Shown here piece by piece: positions 1 through 6,430 of a stretch of 9,592 nt of DNA. The stretch comes from Cryomorphaceae bacterium (GTDB lineage Bacteria > Bacteroidota > Bacteroidia > Flavobacteriales > Schleiferiaceae). The position numbers and the translations under genes were made by a program. The stretch's first letter is position 1. Each line of letters begins with the position of its first letter. The DNA lies in NCBI GenBank assembly GCA_949547975.1, contig CATITW010000299.1, forward strand, positions 1 to 9,592, given 5' to 3'. The notes under the pieces are model-generated. The model saw nothing but the letters and a program-made list of their open reading frames with translations. It did no database searches and was not told where the DNA came from.

Positions 1-1095
1 GCACAGTTCGATGCCGATGCTTTAAGCGAAGGAGCGTTCGAAAGCGGTTGGAAATTTGGCTACCTGGGTTACGAGATGCGTCACCGTTTTGAAATGCTGC
101 ATAAAGGCAACCCCGCATTGGGCGATTGGCCTGAGGCGCAGTTTTTTGCCCCAAGAATTGCAGGGACGTTATCGCTTGAAGGGGAATTGGTGGTGTATGG
201 AGAAGACCTCCAAAAAGCAGATGCAGCCTTAGCGCTCTTACTACAGCCTGCTGGGTGCAGTGAAGGCAGTACTTCCTTGGATTTTTCGCCGGTGGAAACT
301 AAGCAAGAATACCTTGCCGCGATCCGCGCATTACAGGAGCATATCCAGCGCGGCGACATTTATGAAATCAACTACTGCACCGCCTTTGTAGCGAACGCTG
401 AAGGGATAGATCAGCAGCATTTATTCCGAAAGTTAGTGGGCGCCACAGATGCACCATTTTCCGGATACCTAAAGCTCGGCACACGGAGCGTTTTGTGCAG
501 CTCTCCGGAACGCTACATCACCAAACAAGGGACGACCGTTCGTTCCCAGCCCATCAAAGGGACCAATAGAAGACTGGAAACAGGCAATGACGCCGCTCAA
601 AAAGCGCTGGTGGACAGCGAGAAAGAACGTGCGGAAAATGTAATGATCGTAGATCTGGTTCGCAATGACCTCTCACAAGTAGCTGCCAAAGGATCTGTTC
701 AAGTCAGCGAGCTGTTTGGTACGTACGCATTTAAAAATGTCAACCAAATGATCTCCACTGTGGAGGCGGAGCTGAGGGAGGGCGTTAGTAATTGGCAAAT
801 TATTAGAACCTCTTTCCCCATGGGCTCCATGACTGGAGCGCCGAAAATTAGCGCGATGCAGCTTGCTGAGCGGTACGAGAAATCCGCCCGTGAGGTTTAT
901 TCAGGAGCAATAGGATACATCGAACCCAATGGCGATTTCGATCTGAATGTGGTTATCCGTAGTGTTTGCATCAACACCGAACTCGCTCGAGCTACCGTTC
1001 ATGTCGGGGGAGCCATTACGATCCTAAGTGATCCGGAAGCTGAATACCAAGAGTGCTTACTGAAGGCGGAAAGTCTGTTTAAAAGCGCAGAATAA
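1..1095 (+). CDS. pabB: Aminodeoxychorismate synthase component I (PabB), 5'-truncated
   Basis: Chorismate-binding enzyme that converts chorismate, with ammonia from a PabA-type glutamine amidotransferase, to 4-amino-4-deoxychorismate for p-aminobenzoate and folate synthesis in the cytoplasm. The frame is open from base 1, and codons 1-25 (including FGYLGYE just before the ATG at 76) look like family sequence, so the true start lies outside the window. 364 residues are visible. Motifs counted from the Met at 76: GDIYEINY (93-100), SSPERY (142-147), PIKGT (159-163), KERAENVMIVDLVRND (183-198), GSMTGAPK (250-257) and YSGAIGY (275-281). The Lys of PIKGT (codon 556-558) is the key point: PabB enzymes use this lysine as a nucleophile, while TrpE has Ala (PIAGT). 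This favours PabB over anthranilate synthase. The regulatory tryptophan-binding region, if any, would be in the missing part. No glutaminase domain is fused at the C-terminus. The stop lies 12 bases from the end of the convergent kinase gene. Confidence 0.9.
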   Translation, partial: AQFDADALSEGAFESGWKFGYLGYEMRHRFEMLHKGNPALGDWPEAQFFAPRIAGTLSLEGELVVYGEDLQKADAALALLLQPAGCSEGSTSLDFSPVETKQEYLAAIRALQEHIQRGDIYEINYCTAFVANAEGIDQQHLFRKLVGATDAPFSGYLKLGTRSVLCSSPERYITKQGTTVRSQPIKGTNRRLETGNDAAQKALVDSEKERAENVMIVDLVRNDLSQVAAKGSVQVSELFGTYAFKNVNQMISTVEAELREGVSNWQIIRTSFPMGSMTGAPKISAMQLAERYEKSAREVYSGAIGYIEPNGDFDLNVVIRSVCINTELARATVHVGGAITILSDPEAEYQECLLKAESLFKSAE

Positions 1096-1107
1096 CTCTC
1101 CGAGCCT

Positions 1108-2613
1108 TTATAAGGCAGACGGCATTCTATAGTTCTCCTGAGGAACCTTGATCAGTATACTCGTCCCTTGTTTTACGGTCCCATCGATGCTCAACTCGAA
1201 CCCGTGCTGCTCCATGATGCGAACGACTTGATAGAAGCCCAGTCCAAATTTACCAGTTTCAATCCCGTCCGATTTAAACTCGAGCTCCTTTCGGTTGATC
1301 TGATCCATAAGACTATCGTCCATGCCTATGCCGTCGTCATTGATGCGCAGTAAAAGAGTTCCTCTCAATTCGCTAATATTTAGGGTGATATTTTGAGCTC
1401 TACCGTGGTATATGGCATTCTCAAGGATTTCTGTAAAAGCCCAGCTAAAGGTTTCTCGATCTAAGGTTAACTCGATCTTCGGATCACAAACGACCGAAAT
1501 GTCAAGTTGGTTGCTGTGACTCTGGCTTAAAGTGTGGACGAGCGAATGAAGGTCTACCGGGTGAAGTGTACGCTCATTCAATGCATTTAGAATGTTCACC
1601 TTCTGCAGGTGATTGAAAATTTCCAAGAATTCATCCAAAGATCCGAGCATCTTCACCACTTCTTTCTGGTCTTTGGAAATGATTCCCTTTAGCGTGAGGA
1701 GTTCTAGATTCGAGGTGATGTTCGCGACCGGATGGCGGAAGTAATGAGAAGCCATATTGATCCAATTCGCAGTGAAGCTGTTTTGCTGCTGTTCCATCAA
1801 AAGCTCTAAGTCTACACTTTGCTTAATGCGAACCCAGTTCAGGTAAAAGAAGACCAGCAGCGTTACCACGAGAATCGTAAATAACAGTGTATAGCCTAGA
1901 GGATAGTTGGACGAGACCAATACGACAGGATATACCATCCCATGATCTTCTACGGAAACCAGATGGGTATTGCTCAGGTTGAATCCATTTAAATGAAAGC
2001 CTTGTTTGTAGTCGTCCCTGTAATTTTCAAAAGATAGGTTGTCAAAGGTGGCCTCTAAAGCCGTCGCACTTTTCGAGTAGTCTACATTGTACGCGAGAAA
2101 GGAGTGGTCTCTTCCGTTAACAGTATCTGGTAAACGCTGGAAAAATCGAAACGTTTCAGAAGCCGTTACGATGAGCGTCCCACTCACGCTGTCGTTTTCC
2201 CAGTTGCTTTGTGCTACGGTCACATACCATTCTCCCGGTTGAAGCTGATCCATAGGTTTCCAATACGGACGCGTGGAAACATCGTTCAGATTCGTATATC
2301 CGTAGCTGTCTACTTTTAAAAGCTCTTTGCCCTCCTTGCAAATGTGGCGGAACTGGAACAGCGGAAAATAGGGATCTTCCAAGACCTCGGTAGCACGTGA
2401 TTCATCGATAGCATCGTTCACCACAATCATCTTGGAATACGCTTTTACCGTGGTAAAGAATTTGTTGAATTCATTATCGATGGCGTTTTCCTGAACCAAA
2501 AAACGTTGTTTCGCCTTGATGTAGGTGATTTGTCCCGCGGCCCAAAAGGTGACCATGACAATGGCCAACATGAATAATAAGTGTTGAATGCGTAACTTCG
2601 GCGTATTCGACAT
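1108..2613 (-). CDS. Orphan membrane sensor histidine kinase
   Basis: 501-residue inner-membrane sensor kinase. The N-terminal helix at about 11-32 and the second helix at about 238-260 enclose roughly 205 extracytoplasmic residues. The stretch FRHICKEGKELLKVDSYG (88-105) followed by RPYW (115-118) resembles the Cache/PDC sensor fold, so a small-molecule ligand is plausible (inference). The cytoplasmic part has an H-box SHYFRHPVANI with phospho-acceptor His290, an N-box EILENAIYHG (Asn399), a G1 box DDGIGM (426-431) and a G2 box GKFGLGF (454-460), so the ATP-binding domain looks complete. The residue after His290 is Tyr, where HisKA kinases usually have Glu or Asp. No response regulator, receiver or HAMP domain is encoded nearby. 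The gene is convergent with pabB and divergent from tilS, so it splits two rightward genes. The ATG at 2613 directly precedes the first membrane segment and has no clear ribosome binding site. Confidence 0.88.
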   Translation of the reverse strand: MSNTPKLRIQHLLFMLAIVMVTFWAAGQITYIKAKQRFLVQENAIDNEFNKFFTTVKAYSKMIVVNDAIDESRATEVLEDPYFPLFQFRHICKEGKELLKVDSYGYTNLNDVSTRPYWKPMDQLQPGEWYVTVAQSNWENDSVSGTLIVTASETFRFFQRLPDTVNGRDHSFLAYNVDYSKSATALEATFDNLSFENYRDDYKQGFHLNGFNLSNTHLVSVEDHGMVYPVVLVSSNYPLGYTLLFTILVVTLLVFFYLNWVRIKQSVDLELLMEQQQNSFTANWINMASHYFRHPVANITSNLELLTLKGIISKDQKEVVKMLGSLDEFLEIFNHLQKVNILNALNERTLHPVDLHSLVHTLSQSHSNQLDISVVCDPKIELTLDRETFSWAFTEILENAIYHGRAQNITLNISELRGTLLLRINDDGIGMDDSLMDQINRKELEFKSDGIETGKFGLGFYQVVRIMEQHGFELSIDGTVKQGTSILIKVPQENYRMPSAL

Positions 2614-2637
2614 GGGGTACTCGGGATTATGGGTGCT

Positions 2638-2658
2638 TGATCGCGGCTCAAGCGATCA
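2638..2658. repeat. Inverted repeat in the kinase-tilS intergenic region (left)
   Basis: TGATCGC (2638-2644) and GCGATCA (2652-2658) form a perfect 7-bp inverted repeat with a 7-base spacer, in the 73-base gap between the divergent kinase and tilS genes. It is not followed by a T-run, so it is not a terminator. A regulator-binding site or a leader hairpin in the kinase mRNA are both possible. Confidence 0.5.
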
Positions 2659-2663
2659 TAGGG

Positions 2664-2684
2664 GTTATCTCTTAAATCGATAAC
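2664..2684. repeat. Inverted repeat in the kinase-tilS intergenic region (right)
   Basis: GTTATC (2664-2669) and GATAAC (2679-2684) form a perfect 6-bp inverted repeat with a 9-base spacer, ending two bases before the tilS ATG. Its centre is 26 bp from the centre of the left repeat, about 2.5 helical turns. It overlaps the promoter-like element for the kinase. The arrangement suggests an operator, but no regulator is identified. Confidence 0.45.
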
Positions 2685-2691
2685 AAATGTA
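2684..2691 (-). promoter_or_regulatory. Candidate -7 promoter element for the kinase gene
   Basis: The minus strand reads TACATTTG here, an exact match to the Bacteroidota -7 consensus TAnnTTTG. Transcription would start near 2677 and leave a leader of about 64 bases before the kinase ATG. I see no clear TTG-type -33 box at the expected distance, so the call rests on one short motif. It overlaps the first codons of tilS. Confidence 0.35.
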
Positions 2692-3955
2692 TGATATTAA
2701 AGACTTATCTGGAGAGAAGACGGTCGTTGGTTTTAGCGGCGGTGTAGATTCCGTGGTCTTGGTGATGCATCTTTTGCATCAGTATCAGATTCGACCCTAC
2801 CTTTTGCATGTCAACTACGGTTTACGCGAAGAGGCCAATGAAGATGCGATGTGGTGCAAATGGTTTGCGAATGAATACCGCTTCGAACTCAAGGTGCTTA
2901 CAGTACCTGAAGGGACGGCACCGGAAAAAAATATTCAAGGCTGGGCGCGTAAAATCCGTTATGCATGGTTTAAAGAGCAAGCCGATGCCCTCGGCGCCAA
3001 GGCCATTTTTACCGCACACCACCTCGATGATCGCAAGGAAACATTTTTGATGAACGCCCTTCGAGGTGCTGGGCTTACAGGTCTCACGGGGCTGTCGAAC
3101 GAGCAGATCATTCGACCCCTCAAGGACTGGTCGAAATCGCAAATTTTGGAATATGCACAGGAGCACCAGCTTGGTTGGCGTGAAGATGCCTCCAACGCCA
3201 CGTTAAAATACACCCGAAATAAGGTGCGATTGCTATTGCCAGAGGTCCTCGATAAAGTCGAGCCACGATGGCAAGGAGGCTTGCGCAAAACCATTGAGAA
3301 TTTAGAACGTGACCGCGGTTTACTCCTTGGGTTTTTGGATGATTTTAAAGCGCAGCACGTCCGCAAAATCGGAAAAGAATACTGGATCAATTTCGGCTCT
3401 TGGACCCAGCGTGACTATGCACATAATCTGCTGTATCGCGTATGTACAGGCATTGATGCACGGTTGAGTTTTGAAGAAATTGGTCATGTGTTAGAAGGAG
3501 TAAGCGGCCAGAGGACCGAGGGCAGAACGCATTTGCTCGTAAAGGACCGCGAAGCATTCATCATCGCACCGCGCTACGTCATGGATCGCCGCTCGTACCA
3601 GATCACTTGCGAAGCCGATCTAGCCACATTGCCCTTCAGATTATCTCTTACCAAAACGCCGATTGCTGCAGTAGAATTTGCCCCAGGGCGAGAGTGGATC
3701 AGCGCTGAGGTTGCCAGTTTTCCGTTCACCATTCGCTTGTGGCAGCCGGGTGATGTCTTTAGTCCGCTCGGGATGAAAGGGACCAAAAAGGTGGCAGATT
3801 TTCTCAACGACATGCGCGTCCCTAGACATCACAAGGATCAGACCTATGTGCTTGAGAAACAAGGGGTAATCCACTGGGTGCTGGGCCATCGCATTTCCAA
3901 CGACGCGAAGGTTGTAGAGAGCGCTGAGTTCGCCTATCTTGCAGAGATAAACTAA
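2687..3955 (+). CDS. tilS: tRNA(Ile)-lysidine synthetase TilS
   Basis: Cytoplasmic ATP-dependent enzyme that converts C34 of the CAU-anticodon isoleucine tRNA to lysidine, changing its decoding from AUG to AUA and its charging from Met to Ile. It is normally essential. The 422 residues are close to the roughly 430 of the E. coli enzyme. The N-terminal PP-loop ATPase has SGGVDS (17-22), then HHLDDRKET (111-119) and SNATLKYTRNKVR (169-181). A middle helical domain follows, and then the C-terminal TilS domain with QPGDVFSPLGMKG (353-365), DFLND (371-375) and the final HWVLGHRIS segment (396-404). An in-frame TAA at 2681-2683 lies two codons upstream of the ATG at 2687, so no longer start is possible. 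The N-terminus before the P-loop is short, at 16 residues. dsbD follows after 8 bases, so the two are probably one operon. Confidence 0.96.
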   Translation: MYDIKDLSGEKTVVGFSGGVDSVVLVMHLLHQYQIRPYLLHVNYGLREEANEDAMWCKWFANEYRFELKVLTVPEGTAPEKNIQGWARKIRYAWFKEQADALGAKAIFTAHHLDDRKETFLMNALRGAGLTGLTGLSNEQIIRPLKDWSKSQILEYAQEHQLGWREDASNATLKYTRNKVRLLLPEVLDKVEPRWQGGLRKTIENLERDRGLLLGFLDDFKAQHVRKIGKEYWINFGSWTQRDYAHNLLYRVCTGIDARLSFEEIGHVLEGVSGQRTEGRTHLLVKDREAFIIAPRYVMDRRSYQITCEADLATLPFRLSLTKTPIAAVEFAPGREWISAEVASFPFTIRLWQPGDVFSPLGMKGTKKVADFLNDMRVPRHHKDQTYVLEKQGVIHWVLGHRISNDAKVVESAEFAYLAEIN

Positions 3956-3963
3956 TCACATTT

Positions 3964-5862
3964 ATGAAGCGTTTTTTACTTGGGCTTTGTACACTCCTAA
4001 CCGCAGTTGTATTTGCCCAGCCTCAGCCAGTGAAATGGTCGACAAGTTATGTCAACACAGAAGATGCGACCCTAGTCACTGTACATGCTGATATTGAGGA
4101 CGGTTGGCATTTGTACAGCCAGCATCTAGATGAAGGCGGGCCGATTCCGACCTCTTTTTATTTGGACACCAATGCTGCATTTACCCACACGAATGTTTGG
4201 GCCGAGGGCGAGCCTCATGTAGAGTTCGACCCCAATTTTGACATGGACCTTGCGTTCTATTCCAACAGCGCAGATTTCACCATTGCCTTATCGCCACTCC
4301 AAAAGGACTTTTCCGTTCAGGGCGAGCTCGAATTTATGGTGTGTAACGACGAAATGTGCTTGCCACCGACGTATGTAGATTTTTCAGTAGACGTCATAGA
4401 CGCACCCGTACCTTCATGGTTCGCAGGTCTAGGAACGACCTTCTGGCTTGGTTTCCTCGGAGGTTTTGCCGCACTGATCATGCCGTGTATTTTCCCTATG
4501 ATTCCACTCACGGTGAGTTTCTTTACCAAGCAAAGCAAGACCAAAGCTGAAGGGATCTTCAAGGCCTCGCTGTACGGTATTGGTATCATCGTCATCTACG
4601 TAGGATTAGGACTTTTAGTAAGTCTTGTGTTCGGAGCGGATACGCTAAACAAGATGGCTACGAACCCGTGGTTTAACCTGGCATTCTTTGTTTTGTTTGT
4701 GGTTTTTGCGGCGAGTTTCTTTGGCGCATTCGAAATTACCCTGCCTTCAAAATGGGTCAACAAAGCGGACGATGCCTCCAATAAGGGCGGTTTCTTAGGC
4801 ATCTTCTTCATGGCCTTCACGCTGAGTTTAGTGAGCTTCTCTTGCACGGGACCGATCATCGGCTCACTCTTAGTAGAAGCTGCATCCAAGGGCAGTCTCT
4901 TAGGGCCTGCAGTAGGAATGTTCGGTTTTGCACTGGCCTTGGCCATTCCGTTTACACTGTTTGCTGCCTTCCCGGGCTGGTTGAATTCGTTGCCTTCTTC
5001 AGGTGGATGGCTAAATACCGTTAAGGTGACCCTCGGATTCTTGGAATTGGCTTTCGCATTGAAATTTTTATCGACTGCGGATCTCGTATGGCAGATGCAC
5101 TGGCTCGAACGTGAGCTCTTCATCGCCATCTGGGTAGCGATCGCATTCCTGACTGCGTTGTATTTACTGGGCGCGTTCCGCTTGCCATTGGATTCGCCGA
5201 TCACCACCATTGGTGTAGGAAGATTAGGTGTTGCGATGGTCTTTATGATCATGGCCTTCTACATGCTCCCTGGCATCTTTGGCGCTCCTGTTAAGCTCAT
5301 CGCAGGGTTCCCGCCTCCAGAACATTATTCTGAAAGTAAAAACGGCGCCTATGCCCAGCCCGTCATCAATATGACTGCGGCGAGCGGAGAGACGAGCGCC
5401 GTTGAGGCAGACTTCGGGCATCACTGTCCAAACGATCTGCCTTGTTTCAACGATTACGAGCAAGGGCTAGCCTACGCCAAAGAGGTAGGCAAGCCGATCA
5501 TGTTAGATTTCACCGGCTGGGGCTGTGTGAATTGCCGCAAGATGGAGGAGAACGTCTGGAAAGATGAGCGTGTACATCAGCGTCTGCGTGATAACGTAGT
5601 GCTCATTTCGCTTTATGTGGACGACCGCGAGGAACTTCCGTTAAGCGAGCAGGGCGTCTCAGAGGTGACCGGTCGTAAGATTAAAAACATCGGAAATAAG
5701 TGGAGCGAATTCCAGGAGGTCAACTTCAAGGAAGTGAGCCAGCCGCTGTATGTGATTTTAGGTCACGATGACCTTACTCCTTTGATTGAAAAAAATGCCT
5801 ACAATCCAGATGTTGACGCCTATGTCGACTGGTTGGATCGCGGTGTAGCGGCCTTTAAATAG
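3964..5862 (+). CDS. dsbD: DsbD-type thiol:disulfide interchange protein
   Basis: Membrane protein that passes electrons from cytoplasmic thioredoxin across the inner membrane to periplasmic disulfide partners, for example in disulfide isomerisation or cytochrome c maturation. The 632 residues carry all three family modules. A signal peptide (about 1-18, ending VVFAQ) leads into an N-terminal alpha-like domain with CNDEMCLPP (Cys127, Cys132). Eight predicted membrane helices (about 157-440) carry the two intramembrane cysteines in PCIFPMIPL (Cys175) and SCTGP (Cys294). A C-terminal thioredoxin-like domain has DFTGWGCVNCRKME with active-site Cys521 and Cys524. An extra pair, Cys488 and Cys494, lies just before this domain. 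The gene follows tilS by 8 bases and is the last gene before a strong terminator. The ATG at 3964 directly starts the signal peptide; the upstream bases are AT-rich with no Shine-Dalgarno sequence. Confidence 0.94.
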   Translation: MKRFLLGLCTLLTAVVFAQPQPVKWSTSYVNTEDATLVTVHADIEDGWHLYSQHLDEGGPIPTSFYLDTNAAFTHTNVWAEGEPHVEFDPNFDMDLAFYSNSADFTIALSPLQKDFSVQGELEFMVCNDEMCLPPTYVDFSVDVIDAPVPSWFAGLGTTFWLGFLGGFAALIMPCIFPMIPLTVSFFTKQSKTKAEGIFKASLYGIGIIVIYVGLGLLVSLVFGADTLNKMATNPWFNLAFFVLFVVFAASFFGAFEITLPSKWVNKADDASNKGGFLGIFFMAFTLSLVSFSCTGPIIGSLLVEAASKGSLLGPAVGMFGFALALAIPFTLFAAFPGWLNSLPSSGGWLNTVKVTLGFLELAFALKFLSTADLVWQMHWLERELFIAIWVAIAFLTALYLLGAFRLPLDSPITTIGVGRLGVAMVFMIMAFYMLPGIFGAPVKLIAGFPPPEHYSESKNGAYAQPVINMTAASGETSAVEADFGHHCPNDLPCFNDYEQGLAYAKEVGKPIMLDFTGWGCVNCRKMEENVWKDERVHQRLRDNVVLISLYVDDREELPLSEQGVSEVTGRKIKNIGNKWSEFQEVNFKEVSQPLYVILGHDDLTPLIEKNAYNPDVDAYVDWLDRGVAAFK

Positions 5863-5890
5863 ACCGTAATTTCTATACAGTAACTCTAAG

Positions 5891-5928
5891 TCCCGAGTGT
5901 GCATCCGCGCAGGCTCGGGATTTTTTTT
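5891..5928 (+). terminator. Intrinsic terminator after dsbD
   Basis: TCCCGAG (5891-5897) pairs with CTCGGGA (5914-5920). An inner stem pairs TGTGC (5898-5902) with GCGCA (5907-5911) across a 4-base loop, leaving a GG bulge on the right arm. Eight T follow directly (5921-5928). This should end the tilS-dsbD transcript, so the YopX-like gene beyond it needs its own promoter. Confidence 0.9.
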
Positions 5929-5931
5929 AAC

Positions 5932-5949
5932 TCGGTTTTTCTGAACCGA
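5932..5949. repeat. Small inverted repeat after the dsbD terminator
   Basis: TCGGTT (5932-5937) and AACCGA (5944-5949) form a perfect 6-bp stem with a 6-base loop, between the terminator and the YopX-like gene. No T-run follows on either strand. It could be a regulator site for the next gene or chance. Confidence 0.35.
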
Positions 5950-5975
5950 AGTGATATGGCTAGAGTTATAGAGGT

Positions 5976-6386
5976 GTGGAAATACGATATCGACTTCGAA
6001 AAGGGCCCAAGATCACGGGATACATGCGCCGCATAAAAGGCAGCAAGACCTTTTTCTTTTCAAAAGACCAATTTTGGTGGAACGGTTCCGAGATCGATCA
6101 CGACCAGATCGATGAGGCGATCGGGTTGCGCGATATCAACAACCGACCGATCTATGAATTGGATATCGTAAACTATAAAATGGGAGACGATATCGACCGC
6201 CAAGGGGCCGTCCTTTGGTCCAAAGAGCGCGATTCTTTCCTGATCAAAGACTTTGAGGACTTGGACCTGTACGTTCCTTTTCAAGTAGAGGGATTGGATC
6301 TGTTCGAACCTCAAGATCTCAGATTCCACGCGTTTCTGTTTACCCATCCAGAATTAATGAAGGAACTGGGTGTAAGAGACGAATAG
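5976..6386 (+). CDS. YopX-like small protein (GTG start)
   Basis: 136-residue soluble protein. The segment IGLRDINNRPIYELDIV (49-65) followed by GAVLWSKERDSFLI (77-90) fits the YopX pattern, in which a GLxDxNGxxIYEGDIV-like core is followed by a beta strand with V-x-W. YopX proteins are best known from phages and prophages and have no settled biochemical role. No other phage genes are near, so this looks like a lone chromosomal copy. In this frame a TAG at 5961-5963 precedes the start and there is no ATG before residue 17, so GTG at 5976 is the only sensible start. A second frame opens with ATG at 5956 and stops at 6036 after 26 codons, so an N-terminal frameshift cannot be excluded. The N-terminus EIRYRLRKG resembles the basic start of YopX proteins and favours the GTG reading. 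tyrS follows after 44 bases. Confidence 0.65.
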   Translation: MEIRYRLRKGPKITGYMRRIKGSKTFFFSKDQFWWNGSEIDHDQIDEAIGLRDINNRPIYELDIVNYKMGDDIDRQGAVLWSKERDSFLIKDFEDLDLYVPFQVEGLDLFEPQDLRFHAFLFTHPELMKELGVRDE

Positions 6387-6393
6387 TGCCTAT

Positions 6394-6416
6394 TTTAGCG
6401 GCTTAATCACGCTAAA
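6394..6416. repeat. Inverted repeat between the YopX-like gene and tyrS
   Basis: TTTAGCG (6394-6400) and CGCTAAA (6410-6416) form a perfect 7-bp stem with a 9-base loop, ending 14 bases before the tyrS ATG. There is no T-run after it, so it is unlikely to terminate. It could be a leader hairpin or regulator site for tyrS. The gap is too short for a T-box, and none is expected outside Firmicutes-like lineages. Confidence 0.4.
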
Positions 6417-6430
6417 GTTCTAGGCGCACT

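Noticed and set aside
1..1095. Anthranilate synthase component I (TrpE) as the identity of the first gene
   Set aside because: The active-site motif is PIKGT, with the lysine typical of PabB, where TrpE has PIAGT. There are no trp genes nearby.
1104..1116. GCCTT-TAT-AAGGC stem between the pabB and kinase stops as a terminator
   Set aside because: Only 5 bp of stem with a 3-base loop and no T-run on either strand, and it overlaps the kinase stop codon. Too weak to call.
4596..5252. 218-codon open frame on the minus strand within dsbD
   Set aside because: It lies wholly inside a clear DsbD coding sequence, its product looks like low-complexity antisense translation, and no motif supports it.
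6387..6430. A T-box or other riboswitch before tyrS
   Set aside because: The gap is only 44 bases, with one 7-bp hairpin and no T-box sequence or following terminator. T-boxes are not expected in this lineage.
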